Shown piece after piece: positions 23,143 through 30,692 of a stretch of 30,692 nucleotides of DNA. The position numbers and the translations under genes were made by a program. The stretch comes from a virus: positions 1 through 30,692 of IMG/VR virus record IMGVR_UViG_3300032331_004265, one strand, 5' to 3'. A model generated the notes under the pieces. The model was not told the origin of the DNA. It made no database searches and saw only the letters and a list, made by a program, of their open reading frames with translations. Positions within the stretch are counted from its first letter, which is position 1. Each line of letters starts with the position of its first letter.

Positions 23143-25731
23143 TTAATATATTGTAGATAGCCATTGTTTTTCACCCTCACCGCCAGGTCTGCCTCCAAGA
23201 TATCTGAAGGTTAGATCTATATCGTTGAATTTTATGAAAGACTTAGTGCTATAATCATAACTTATATATACATTATGATCCTCATCAGAAGTTGCAAATA
23301 AAGTTTGATTTAAATCATCAAAACCAGTGACGGTGGGATCTTGAAGTGATTTAAAAGCAGTAGAACCAACCCCAGGACCACCCGTAGACCAAACGCCTGT
23401 TGTGGAATTAAACACAGATATAGCCCCGGAGTTGTTAAATAGAAATATAGCACTGGAAAGATTTACAAGCTGACCCTCTGTTTTAGTTGGACCAGAAAGA
23501 TCATTTATTTTTTTAATTTCAGATATTGGGTTGGATGTGGTTCCGCTTGTTTTATAAAAACTTTTAAGTCTGAAGAACTTACCCTCACCAGAGTTTTGAA
23601 GCACATATCCGGAGCCATCTCTCCAAGTCGATCTCTGAAAACTATAACTATCAGAAGGTAAAGTATAGTTTTTAATATCTTCTGCTCCATTTTTAAACGA
23701 ATTTGAATTTAGGCAACATCTTGAATAGCTATGATTTGATATAGACGCAGAAATAATACTTGTGTCAATCTGATGGGTTTCATTTGACATCGATGTTACA
23801 GCAGGATTGCTACAATCTTTGTTCCCACAGGTGGAAATGCCCACGCCCTTATTGCCCAAAATAAAATAAAGATTATCTCCCGATGATAATCCAGCCCAGC
23901 CCCATTGTCTTGATATGCTTGATCCACCTAAATAATAAGCAGAATACACATCATAAAAAGCACTATATTTTTGAAAAAATATTCTTTCGTCAGAAACAGG
24001 ATCTGAATCGCCCCTTCCTGTAGCCCAAAATATTAACCCCGAGGAGTTTTTGTCTCCGGATCCATAGTTATCCATTTTAGCAAAACCATTGTTTCTTTCG
24101 AACTCTCTTATGGTTCTACACTTTTCGCTATATGAGTAACAACTGTCGCAACATTTTGTTCCGCAATCACAACCGCTCTCTATATCAACATCCCCTAGAA
24201 AGCTACTATCAAAGTATGGATTTATATCGAAAGGAGTGTTTAAAGTCTTAAATGTTTCGCTTATAAGTCCAAATTCATGAGAAATAATTTCGCTTGATCT
24301 ACCTTTTGTCCATAGCCATAAATTTGAATTTTCTATAACATCTATGCTAGATTTGAAGTTTGTTATTCTATAGTTTCCGCTATAAGTATCTGTTCTCAAA
24401 ACAACATCATAAATACCGCCAACGCTAAATGCTGCTGTTGTGTAGCTTTGATTAAGATGAGCTAAATCGTCATTTATTCCCCATGTATAAGAATTTATTG
24501 GATCAGAAGAGTTTTGACCATTTTTTAAAACTCCGACATCATCTGCTGCTATGGAAATAGCAACGTATGTATTTATTGGTGATGTTATCCTATACAGCCT
24601 ATTGTTTTTTATGCAAGAGTCAGAATCACACCCATCTATTACTATTTCTTGACCCAAGTATGTCTGTGTTTCACCTGGGGCAAATTCTATTTCGGCTTCT
24701 GATGGACAAAAATCTCTAACATTAACTATATTTTTAAGAACGCATGTATCTGATCCAAAATCATTAGTAACAGTTAAAGACGCATCATTAAACCCAGAAT
24801 TTTCATATGTATAAACCAACTTATCCTGATCTAAGTTTAAATAAACAGTTAGTCCGCCTATCACATCCCCGCCGTCTCCTATTAACAATCTATATTTTGG
24901 ATTATTTCTTGTAGAAGAATATGTTATATCAAAAGAATCACTGTTTCCAACATCAATATAAGTTTCCCAATCATCTGTAGATTTTTGTAAAACATAAGTT
25001 TCAGGGAAAAAAGTTTCTGTTATTTCTATACTGACAGTTGTCAATACCTCGCCAGTACCTAAAGTCTTAAAATTAAAGTATTTTTTATAAGCAAAATAAT
25101 TGTTGGATCCGTAGTTAAAATTCCATTTATGTTCTGTTGACTTACTAGTTCCGTCAGTGCCCAACCTAAAACTCAAATCGGTAAAAGATACAGTGATTGG
25201 CTTTAATCCTATTCTTTTATCTACACTGAACCAAGCTTTGGGAGCCAAAACTAGATACCTTAGATAGTTGGTTCTTTGTTCAATCGTACCTTCCAAAGGT
25301 TTGATTGCTCTTTCACCCTTTACGCCGGCAAACTTTTCTATATTTATAACAGCATCTTTTAAAGAATTATGATGTTCAGCCATTACATTTTGAGTAATAT
25401 TTGTTATGTCTTTATATTTTTTTACATCCTCAAAACCAGATAAAATATTAAGACCACTAAAGTATGCTGTTGTTGAAGAAGTTATTGTTTTTGTTGTATA
25501 ATAAAAAGATGTGGCTCTTTGTTTTATTTCTTCACACTGATCTGTAAGGGTTAATATTCCACCACCTCTTGATTGATCTGGAAATCTTGATATAGCCTCC
25601 TCTGTTCCATATACATATATTTTTGAGTCGCCAGGAGTATAATCTTCTGCCAAGTAGACTCTTAGATAGTCATGAACTTCATATAAATTTTTGTTTGTAT
25701 CAAAATTTTCTGGATAATTACTGAGGTTCAT
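23143..25731 (-). CDS. Large appendage protein: AEHHN domain, PKD-like region, Cys cluster, propeller-like C terminus
   Basis: The 862-residue protein starts with AGGAAAAAA before ATG 25731. Residues 1-160 match its two neighbours (YPENFDTNKNLYEVHDYLRVYL... and AEHHNSLKDAVINIEKFAG at 118-136). Residues about 165-350 contain a PKD-like unit (AWFSVDKRIGLKPITVSFTDLSF) but with WNFNYG in place of WDFGDG. A Cys cluster near 525-545 (CDCGTKCCDSC) could bind metal or form disulfides. From about residue 480 on, segments such as NLWLWTKGRSS, GLIFWATGRGD, NLYFILGNKGVG and AIFLFNNSGAISVF recur like blades of an RCC1/kelch-type propeller. No signal peptide is present. The likely role is a tail or fibre component. 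The propeller call is tentative. Confidence 0.77.
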   Translation of the reverse strand: MNLSNYPENFDTNKNLYEVHDYLRVYLAEDYTPGDSKIYVYGTEEAISRFPDQSRGGGILTLTDQCEEIKQRATSFYYTTKTITSSTTAYFSGLNILSGFEDVKKYKDITNITQNVMAEHHNSLKDAVINIEKFAGVKGERAIKPLEGTIEQRTNYLRYLVLAPKAWFSVDKRIGLKPITVSFTDLSFRLGTDGTSKSTEHKWNFNYGSNNYFAYKKYFNFKTLGTGEVLTTVSIEITETFFPETYVLQKSTDDWETYIDVGNSDSFDITYSSTRNNPKYRLLIGDGGDVIGGLTVYLNLDQDKLVYTYENSGFNDASLTVTNDFGSDTCVLKNIVNVRDFCPSEAEIEFAPGETQTYLGQEIVIDGCDSDSCIKNNRLYRITSPINTYVAISIAADDVGVLKNGQNSSDPINSYTWGINDDLAHLNQSYTTAAFSVGGIYDVVLRTDTYSGNYRITNFKSSIDVIENSNLWLWTKGRSSEIISHEFGLISETFKTLNTPFDINPYFDSSFLGDVDIESGCDCGTKCCDSCYSYSEKCRTIREFERNNGFAKMDNYGSGDKNSSGLIFWATGRGDSDPVSDERIFFQKYSAFYDVYSAYYLGGSSISRQWGWAGLSSGDNLYFILGNKGVGISTCGNKDCSNPAVTSMSNETHQIDTSIISASISNHSYSRCCLNSNSFKNGAEDIKNYTLPSDSYSFQRSTWRDGSGYVLQNSGEGKFFRLKSFYKTSGTTSNPISEIKKINDLSGPTKTEGQLVNLSSAIFLFNNSGAISVFNSTTGVWSTGGPGVGSTAFKSLQDPTVTGFDDLNQTLFATSDEDHNVYISYDYSTKSFIKFNDIDLTFRYLGGRPGGEGEKQWLSTIY

Positions 25732-25738
25732 TTTTTTC

Positions 25739-27133
25739 CTAATCTATTGTTATTTCTTCTTTTAAGAATGCTTTTTTAATTGTTTGGTTATTAAACAAAA
25801 CAAACACAGAAGGATTATATGTTGAAGATGGATGATTTATTTTATAAATAAAATTTATAGTATGAATATTTGGATCTGTTTCTGTGTAGTTTCTAATTAT
25901 ATCAGGACTCCATTTATTCTGATTATTATAACTACCATTGATTGCACCGATTTTACCCGCATTTATAGACTCAGGTAATTCAAATCCACTTATTATAAGT
26001 CCTGTTTCGTCTATGTATGATATTTTGCCGAATTTGGTTTTTATTTCTCCATCTTCATCATAAGCAAAAACCAATATTTGATTAGTGTATGGATATAATA
26101 AAAAATTTCTAATATCATCTTTAAATGTAAGTTTGTGTGATGTGCCGCCATTATTGTTTACCTCGCAAGAATAGAATTTTTTAATTACACATCCATCACC
26201 ATTAAAATTCCAATATCTTTCTTTTACATCACCATCAGTTTGATCTACAAATTCAAAAACAGTTGGATTTTCGCCATTAAAATTTTCATCTTGATCAAAA
26301 TAAAAAGAAAAACCGCTGGTCACATTTGGGGTTGTTGTTAAAACATCAAATCCATCTGGGGAATTTTTGACATAAAAAAACGGTGGTCTCAATGTATCAT
26401 CAACTTTAATATAATTGTTTTTTGTAACTATTCCTTGACCACCTAACACACTCACAACAACAAGCTCGACAGAATAAGATCCTTCTTTTGCATATGTGTG
26501 AATTGGATTTTTTTCAGTAGATGTTGTTCCGTCCCCAAAATCCCAAAAACATCTAATCAAAGGTCCGTTTAATTCATTTGGTGCCATTCCAAGGCTAAAA
26601 TTTTGAAAAGAAACTGTGAGAGGAGCACCACCAGAAACAGGAAATGCTCTAAACAAAGGCTTGGGTGTAAGAAACTTATTTTCTTGTGCTTTTAATATAC
26701 CGTGTAGAGAAATATCATTTGGATTTGACTTCAAGCCCAGATTAATTTCTGTTTTTATGATCGCATCTTTAACAGCATTATGGTGCTCAGCACTCACTGA
26801 ATTAGTCACAGTGCTGCCCAAACTCCATTGATTTTGTCTTGATCCTGCAAAACCACGAACTAGGTTATTAAAAGTATTGTTTGTTCTAGAGGCGTAGTAT
26901 ATTAATTCTCCTGAATTGAATTTCTTGTTTGTTATTCTTATTAAGCCCTGAGGAGGAAATCCTGACGCATCTTCAACAATAATTTTTTTTGCAGAATATC
27001 CAACACTTTGTTTTAAAGCGGTTGTTGCATTATTTCTAACTTCATACAAGCTATCTTTAGTATCAACAGCTTCTGGATACAAAGAAAGATCACCAGTTAT
27101 ATAACCATTATTTAAACTATCAATTCTTGCCAT
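25739..27133 (-). CDS. Appendage protein: AEHHN domain plus PKD domain
   Basis: The protein has 464 residues from ATG 27133, chosen because AGGTGCGTCAA precedes it; a GTG at 27142 is in frame but lacks such a site. Residues 1-150 are the shared domain: YPEAVDTKDSLYEV, GELIYYASRTNNTFNNLVRG and AEHHNAVKDAIIKTEINLG (115-133). Residues 160-235 are a clear PKD domain, with PLTVSFQNFS, CFWDFGDGTTS (WDFGDG 197-202) and HTYAKEGSYSVELVV. The remainder is beta-rich (FDQDENFNGENPTVFEF, LTFKDDIRNFLLYPY, and others). It overlaps the coiled-coil gene upstream by 14 bases and lies 7 bases before the next paralog. PKD domains mediate protein or glycan contact at surfaces, so a tail-surface role is likely. 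Confidence 0.82.
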   Translation of the reverse strand: MARIDSLNNGYITGDLSLYPEAVDTKDSLYEVRNNATTALKQSVGYSAKKIIVEDASGFPPQGLIRITNKKFNSGELIYYASRTNNTFNNLVRGFAGSRQNQWSLGSTVTNSVSAEHHNAVKDAIIKTEINLGLKSNPNDISLHGILKAQENKFLTPKPLFRAFPVSGGAPLTVSFQNFSLGMAPNELNGPLIRCFWDFGDGTTSTEKNPIHTYAKEGSYSVELVVVSVLGGQGIVTKNNYIKVDDTLRPPFFYVKNSPDGFDVLTTTPNVTSGFSFYFDQDENFNGENPTVFEFVDQTDGDVKERYWNFNGDGCVIKKFYSCEVNNNGGTSHKLTFKDDIRNFLLYPYTNQILVFAYDEDGEIKTKFGKISYIDETGLIISGFELPESINAGKIGAINGSYNNQNKWSPDIIRNYTETDPNIHTINFIYKINHPSSTYNPSVFVLFNNQTIKKAFLKEEITID

Positions 27134-27794
27134 TTGACGCACCTAATTTTTTCGTATATTCATTTTGCAAATTAATCATATTGGACTGTAAAGCGTTTAA
27201 TTTATTTAAAACTTGTTGTTTTATTGGAATGTCATCAGGCAGAGACAAAACAGTCTCCACTAGATCTATATCTATATTATTTTCAAGTAAAATTTTAAGG
27301 TTCATTTTTTCTAATAGCTTTGTTCCCCAATACTCTTTTTGAGCTTCAAAATCATCAAAATTTTTAAGGGGCTCTATTTTTTCAATATTTTTGTATGTTT
27401 GGAGAAAAAACTCAGATTCTTCTTCTATAAATCTTTTCTTTTCTTGAAGATCTGAGATTGTGTTCTTAACACCTTCTACAGCTCTATTTAATTGTCTTTG
27501 TTTTATCTTGAGTTCTTTTACAGCAAGATCGTCTGTTTCTTGATCTTTTAATTTATTTAATTTTAAAATATTAATTTCTTGAAGTTCTAATTTATCTTTT
27601 TCTTCATCAATTTGTAATATTATGTTTTTTAAATTGTCTCTTCTTAATTTCAATTCTCTTAGGCATTGCCACATCTTGGCTTGATTTGTTGGTTCTTTGC
27701 CTATTAAAAAATATTTTAATTGAAAATAACTGTGTCTTGAGATCACATCGGCTTTTAATAAGTCATCCATTTTTTCAATTAATTCTGTGGGCAT
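27120..27794 (-). CDS. Coiled-coil protein of unknown function
   Basis: The 224-residue protein is helical almost throughout. Residues about 1-40 are a small globular helical part (KADVISRHSYFQLKYFLIG). Residues about 45-135 are a long coiled coil with dense Lys/Glu/Leu heptads. A gap with Phe/Asp/Trp (NFDDFEAQKEYWG) is followed by two more helices. No membrane segment or signal is present. It lies between the propeller protein and the three AEHHN paralogs and overlaps the first of them by 14 bases, so it may be an assembly chaperone or connector for these fibres. That role is inferred from position only. Confidence 0.72.
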   Translation of the reverse strand: MPTELIEKMDDLLKADVISRHSYFQLKYFLIGKEPTNQAKMWQCLRELKLRRDNLKNIILQIDEEKDKLELQEINILKLNKLKDQETDDLAVKELKIKQRQLNRAVEGVKNTISDLQEKKRFIEEESEFFLQTYKNIEKIEPLKNFDDFEAQKEYWGTKLLEKMNLKILLENNIDIDLVETVLSLPDDIPIKQQVLNKLNALQSNMINLQNEYTKKLGASNGKN

Positions 27795-27863
27795 ACTTTA
27801 CACTCTCTGTTAAAGGTTTCTTAAACTAAGATAGTAAAATCTGGATCAATCTACCCACTAGCA
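27795..27863. other. Short intergenic gap in the appendage operon
   Basis: These 69 bases separate the stop at 27864 from the ATG at 27794, a long gap for this run. Reading leftward, an AGAGAGTGTAAAGT stretch before the ATG may serve as ribosome site. I see no strong hairpin with a T run and no good promoter. Confidence 0.4.
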
Positions 27864-29768
27864 TTATGTTGAATAAAGAGAAACAGTCACGCTACTGCTA
27901 GATATTACAAATTTACCATTTCCGTAAGCCACAGAGGTCCAAGTTGCAGAAACAGGTAGGTTGATCCCACTCCAATTTAATCCATCCATAGAAAAAGCCG
28001 CAATCGACGAAGGACCACCGACAGCAATCCATTTTCCATCACCAAAGGCTATGCTCGTCCAATTTAAAGTAGCTGGCATTCTCAAGGACGTCCAGCTAAC
28101 TCCATCAACACTGGTGGCTGCGTAAAGACCATTGCAAACTGCAACAAACCGCCCAGCCCCATATGCAACACCATTCCACACAGCCGAAAAGGGAAGCGTT
28201 GATGCCGTCCAATTTATTTGATTTGTGGATCTGATGCATTTGTTTGTAAGTATAGAAGAAGTTGTGAGATTTCCATTTAATCCTCTGCCAACAGCAACAG
28301 ATATGGTAGGACTATTTGCTATTCCTCTAACTTCACACAAATCAGCATGAGCCGTCGCCCCAGCCCAACCATCTGTGAATGTGAGCCCAGATATTGCACC
28401 TGCAGCCCAATTTGCGCCGTCAACAGAATAATTTAGTATTACATTTTTAGGACTTCCAAGTCCCCATGTTCCTAAAAATCCAAAAAACCTACCATTCAGA
28501 AAAGAAATTTCTTGACAACCAGGAATACCGTGTGAATTAGATGGAGTTCCTATGCTGAACGAGCCTGTAGCTATTGCATAAGGCAAATAAGATTGGGCAG
28601 ACCAATTACTACTATCAGGGCTAGTATAGGGGAAACATCTTATTGCGCCCGAACTGATAGATGCCGCCTTCCAAGCCAACCAATTTCCCCCGCCAAACAC
28701 AGGAGTATTAGACATAACAACCGAGCTAGCTTGCCATGTAATTCCATCTGAAGACATGGAGCCCCCGCGACCTGAAAATTTATTTCCCCAAAATCCAATC
28801 TCAATAGGAGCGTTTGCCCACAAATTCCAAATAGGAGGAGTGGCAGTCGGCGTAGGAGTAGCAGTTGGAGTTCTTGTTGGAGTTGGAGTAGCAGTTGAAG
28901 TTCTTGTTGGAGTTGGAGTAGCAGTTGGAGTTCTTGTTGGAGTTGGAGTAGCAGTTGGAGTTCTTGTTGGTGTGGCTGTAGCGGTTGGTGTTCTTGTTGG
29001 AGTTGGGGTGGCAGTAGCAGTGGCGGTTGGCGTTGGGGTGGCAGTTGGAGTTCTTGTTGGTGTGGCTGTAGCGGTTGGTGTAGGAGTAGCCGTTGGAGTT
29101 CTTGTTGGCGTTGGTGTAGCAGTTGGAGTAGCAGTGGCGGTTGGCGTTGGGGTGGCAGTAGCAGTGGCGGTTGGCGTTGGGGTGGCAGTAGCAGTGGCGG
29201 TTGGCGTTGGTGTCGGTGTTGGTGGGTATGTAAATCCTGGGGGTGTCGCAGATGGCGTTGGAGTAATGCCTGGAGGTAGACCTAGGTCATACCCAACAGA
29301 CTTACTTACAAACAAATATGTTTTTTCGTTTTGTAAATTAGAATTAATCGAAGATCCTGGATTCCAAGAAAGCAGACTAAGACCAGAATTAGATTCCATA
29401 TAAACTGCAGATAATTTATTTTTAATTTCAAGGCTTAAGTTGTTTAAATTAAAGTTTGCGTTATTTCTATAAGTTATAAATTGATATGTTTTTGAAACAT
29501 ATCCATTTTGATAAGGAATAAGTGTTTCTATGTCTATGGAATATGATGAGAAGCCTATATTGTTACTGATAATATAATATGTTTTTCCACTCTCAAGTAA
29601 ACTAAAATTAGATATCTGATTTGGACGCCAAGATAAAAGAGAAGATCCACTTGGTGATTCGGTTAGTATTGAAGAGATTTTATTTTTAGTCTCTGTGGGT
29701 AAAAGATTGAGAGAATAATTCTCGCCAGAGTAAGAAAAAAATTGATTTATTTTTGTTATAACCAACAT
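27864..29768 (-). CDS. Propeller-type appendage protein on a Thr-Pro stalk
   Basis: The 634-residue protein starts at ATG 29768 after AGGTATTTAAT. Residues about 8-80 and 93-163 are two copies of one domain (shared ...[19 protein letters not shown]... and ...[19 protein letters not shown]..., each followed by KTYYIISN or KTYLFVSK). Residues 169-312 are a long Thr-Pro-Ala-Arg stalk. Residues 313-634 carry blades of the type S-x-DG-x-x-W-x-x-x-x-x-P, then W-x-x-V-A-Y-G-x-G-x-F-V-A-V, seen for example in [29 protein letters not shown] and [11 protein letters not shown]. That pattern is typical of sialidase-like beta-propellers in phage tail or receptor-binding proteins. It probably presents a host-binding head at the end of a stalk. 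Enzymatic residues were not identified. Confidence 0.82.
   Translation of the reverse strand: MLVITKINQFFSYSGENYSLNLLPTETKNKISSILTESPSGSSLLSWRPNQISNFSLLESGKTYYIISNNIGFSSYSIDIETLIPYQNGYVSKTYQFITYRNNANFNLNNLSLEIKNKLSAVYMESNSGLSLLSWNPGSSINSNLQNEKTYLFVSKSVGYDLGLPPGITPTPSATPPGFTYPPTPTPTPTATATATPTPTATATATPTPTATATPTATPTPTRTPTATPTPTATATPTRTPTATPTPTATATATPTPTRTPTATATPTRTPTATPTPTRTPTATPTPTRTSTATPTPTRTPTATPTPTATPPIWNLWANAPIEIGFWGNKFSGRGGSMSSDGITWQASSVVMSNTPVFGGGNWLAWKAASISSGAIRCFPYTSPDSSNWSAQSYLPYAIATGSFSIGTPSNSHGIPGCQEISFLNGRFFGFLGTWGLGSPKNVILNYSVDGANWAAGAISGLTFTDGWAGATAHADLCEVRGIANSPTISVAVGRGLNGNLTTSSILTNKCIRSTNQINWTASTLPFSAVWNGVAYGAGRFVAVCNGLYAATSVDGVSWTSLRMPATLNWTSIAFGDGKWIAVGGPSSIAAFSMDGLNWSGINLPVSATWTSVAYGNGKFVISSSSVTVSLYST
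28833..29264 (-). repeat. Thr-Pro stalk minisatellite with 30-bp units
   Basis: The region encodes residues 169-312 of the 634-residue protein as alternating Thr with Pro, Ala or Arg. At DNA level four adjacent 30-bp units (28861..28890, 28891..28920, 28921..28950, 28951..28980) are nearly identical; the second has one change and the last diverges at its end. Looser variants continue to about 29230. All units preserve frame, so stalk length can change by slippage or recombination. Confidence 0.92.
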
Positions 29769-29780
29769 ATTAAATACCTA

Positions 29781-30692
29781 TTATGCTATTGTTACATCGC
29801 CCTCAGCAAATATTCCTGTGTATTTTCTGCCATCATAAATCAAGTCAAAACTAGCTCCGTAATAATCAGTTGGTATGTTTGCCACTGCTACTAAATTAGA
29901 ATCTAAATAAATATTCATAATACCACCCAGACCCAAAGAACCTGTGTAGTTGAATATTAAAACACATGACTTATTAAGACTTGTGATATTAATCCCAGCT
30001 AACTCACCAAAATAATAATTATTTTGAGAATCATAAATTGTCAACAAGTTTTTATTGTAATCAGATGTTGCAGATGAACTAGTTATATTTTTTATCCCAC
30101 TGGCGAATGATTGGTTGTAAGTTATTCCATCTTTTATCAAAACAAAAGATTTAGGAGTGGGTAGTAAATAATCAAGAACAAAGTCTACGCTAGCAACCTG
30201 TACATTATCAACTCTTAGATCCATGTTAATTCCAGGTCCACTTGCATTTTCATCATAGGGATATCCAAAAGCAACTCTATCACAAATTATAGTTGTTCCA
30301 TCTATTGGCAATTTTAAACAACCCCAAGTTATATCATTAGTGCAAGTTGAGTCTGTTGGTGGAGAGCCTGAATCGCAATTACCATATAAGTAAAAAAGCT
30401 GCGCCGAAGAAGATGTTGCGGTGGGAGTAGGAGTAGGAGTTTTAGTTGGCGTGGCTGTTGGAGTTGCACCGACAGCTGCAGTAGCGGTTGGTGTGGTTGT
30501 TGGAGTCGCTGTTGGCGCCGGGGTGGCTGTTGGTGTCTTGGTCGGCGTAGGTGTGGCGGTAGGCGTTGGGGTTGCGGTAGGTGTCTTAGTCGGTGTGGGT
30601 GTCTTTGTTGCAGTGGGAGTAGCTGTAGGAGGATATGTAAATCCTGGAGGAGTTGCTGTTGGTGTTGGTAAAGTAACGTCGCTACAATTAAG
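29781..30692 (-). CDS. Partial appendage protein: Thr-Pro stalk with C-terminal beta domain
   Basis: The frame is open to the right edge, giving 303 visible residues ending at the stop at 29781. A TTG at 30311 could be taken as a start but is simply internal: the frame upstream continues without a stop through a Cys-containing segment ([17 protein letters not shown]) and a long Thr-Pro-Ala-Lys stalk to 30692. The C-terminal ~200 residues are beta-rich ([61 protein letters not shown]) with two similar halves. The stalk includes [14 protein letters not shown], nearly the same as a piece of the neighbouring protein ([15 protein letters not shown]), so the two stalks share ancestry. A virion or tail-fibre protein is likely. 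The N-terminal domain lies outside the window. Confidence 0.82.
   Translation of the reverse strand, partial: LNCSDVTLPTPTATPPGFTYPPTATPTATKTPTPTKTPTATPTPTATPTPTKTPTATPAPTATPTTTPTATAAVGATPTATPTKTPTPTPTATSSSAQLFYLYGNCDSGSPPTDSTCTNDITWGCLKLPIDGTTIICDRVAFGYPYDENASGPGINMDLRVDNVQVASVDFVLDYLLPTPKSFVLIKDGITYNQSFASGIKNITSSSATSDYNKNLLTIYDSQNNYYFGELAGINITSLNKSCVLIFNYTGSLGLGGIMNIYLDSNLVAVANIPTDYYGASFDLIYDGRKYTGIFAEGDVTIA
30423..30668 (-). repeat. Thr-Pro coding repeat (stalk) in the partial right-edge gene
   Basis: Imperfect GTTGGxGTxGCx hexamer and 12-mer units encode Thr-Pro-Thr-Ala-Thr-Pro and Thr-Lys-Thr-Pro patterns. The piece at about 30628..30659 closely matches 29220..29249 of the neighbouring gene, which points to duplication or recombination between the two stalk segments. 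Confidence 0.88.

Noticed and set aside
28861-28980. Regular 30-bp repeats that could be mistaken for CRISPR
   Set aside because: No spacers separate the units and they code in frame for Thr-Pro; no cas1 or cas2 nearby.
28756-29403. Long plus-strand frame made of Val/Gly/Ala repeats
   Set aside because: It is the antisense of the Thr-Pro stalk of the 27864..29768 gene; a low-complexity repeat lacks stops in several frames. No ribosome site.
30309-30311. TTG as the start of the right-edge gene
   Set aside because: The frame continues without a stop to 30692 through a stalk homologous to that of the neighbouring gene, so the gene is partial and the TTG is internal.
21178-30692. Diversity-generating retroelement acting on tail proteins
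   Set aside because: No reverse transcriptase or template/variable repeat pair was seen in the window; it may exist outside.

Overview
The window is AT-rich, with genes packed edge to edge on both strands in short runs that often overlap by a few bases. A complete large terminase (10021..11784) with ATPase and nuclease motifs identifies it as part of a tailed double-stranded DNA virus (Caudoviricetes-like). A Toprim primase, a Cas4/RecB-like nuclease, an actin-like ATPase and a long run of beta-rich modular proteins with PKD, PA14, propeller and Thr-Pro linker segments suggest a large phage genome. The host cannot be named from the sequence. No tRNA, rRNA, CRISPR array, integrase, transposase, portal or recognisable major capsid gene was seen. 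Both window ends cut through genes.

Layout. 1..557 (-) is a partial gene ending in 21-bp glycine-coding repeats. 648..2780 (+) is a tight three-gene run: an exported M28 peptidase, a ferritin-like protein and an IspD/TarI-type cytidylyltransferase. It meets a minus-strand run (7493..2774) holding a membrane-anchored basic protein, an unrecognised protein, a PA14 protein with a Thr-Pro linker, and a three-module LicD + GT25 + kinase-like protein. 7525..8040 (-) and 8089..9504 (+; M4-type metallopeptidase) diverge from a 48-bp intergenic region. A self-contained unit with promoter, extremely acidic protein and terminator (9536..10008) precedes the terminase. 11788..12526 (+) follows with a small coiled protein and a virion-like beta protein. 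12515..16116 mixes an exported trypsin-like protease, the Cas4-like nuclease and the primase. 16125..19524 (-) is an actin-like ATPase operon that includes a duplicated DUF5659-like protein. 19578..20064 (+) has two small genes. 20061..30692 (-) is a long run: one small gene, a possible MptE/DUF115-like protein, three paralogous AEHHN-motif proteins with PKD domains, a coiled-coil protein, a propeller protein with a Thr-Pro linker, and a partial Thr-Pro protein.

How it may work together. TerL packages DNA, and the 20-30 kb block probably supplies tail or surface appendages that display PKD, PA14 and propeller modules on Thr-Pro stalks. A possible glycan-modification set (cytidylyltransferase, LicD, GT25, kinase-like domain, possibly the MptE-like protein) could decorate those stalks or host glycans. 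This link is inference. Expression signals appear to be of two kinds: Shine-Dalgarno starts, and starts placed right after a TATAAT/TATATA box that look leaderless, the clearest being the primase at 14696.
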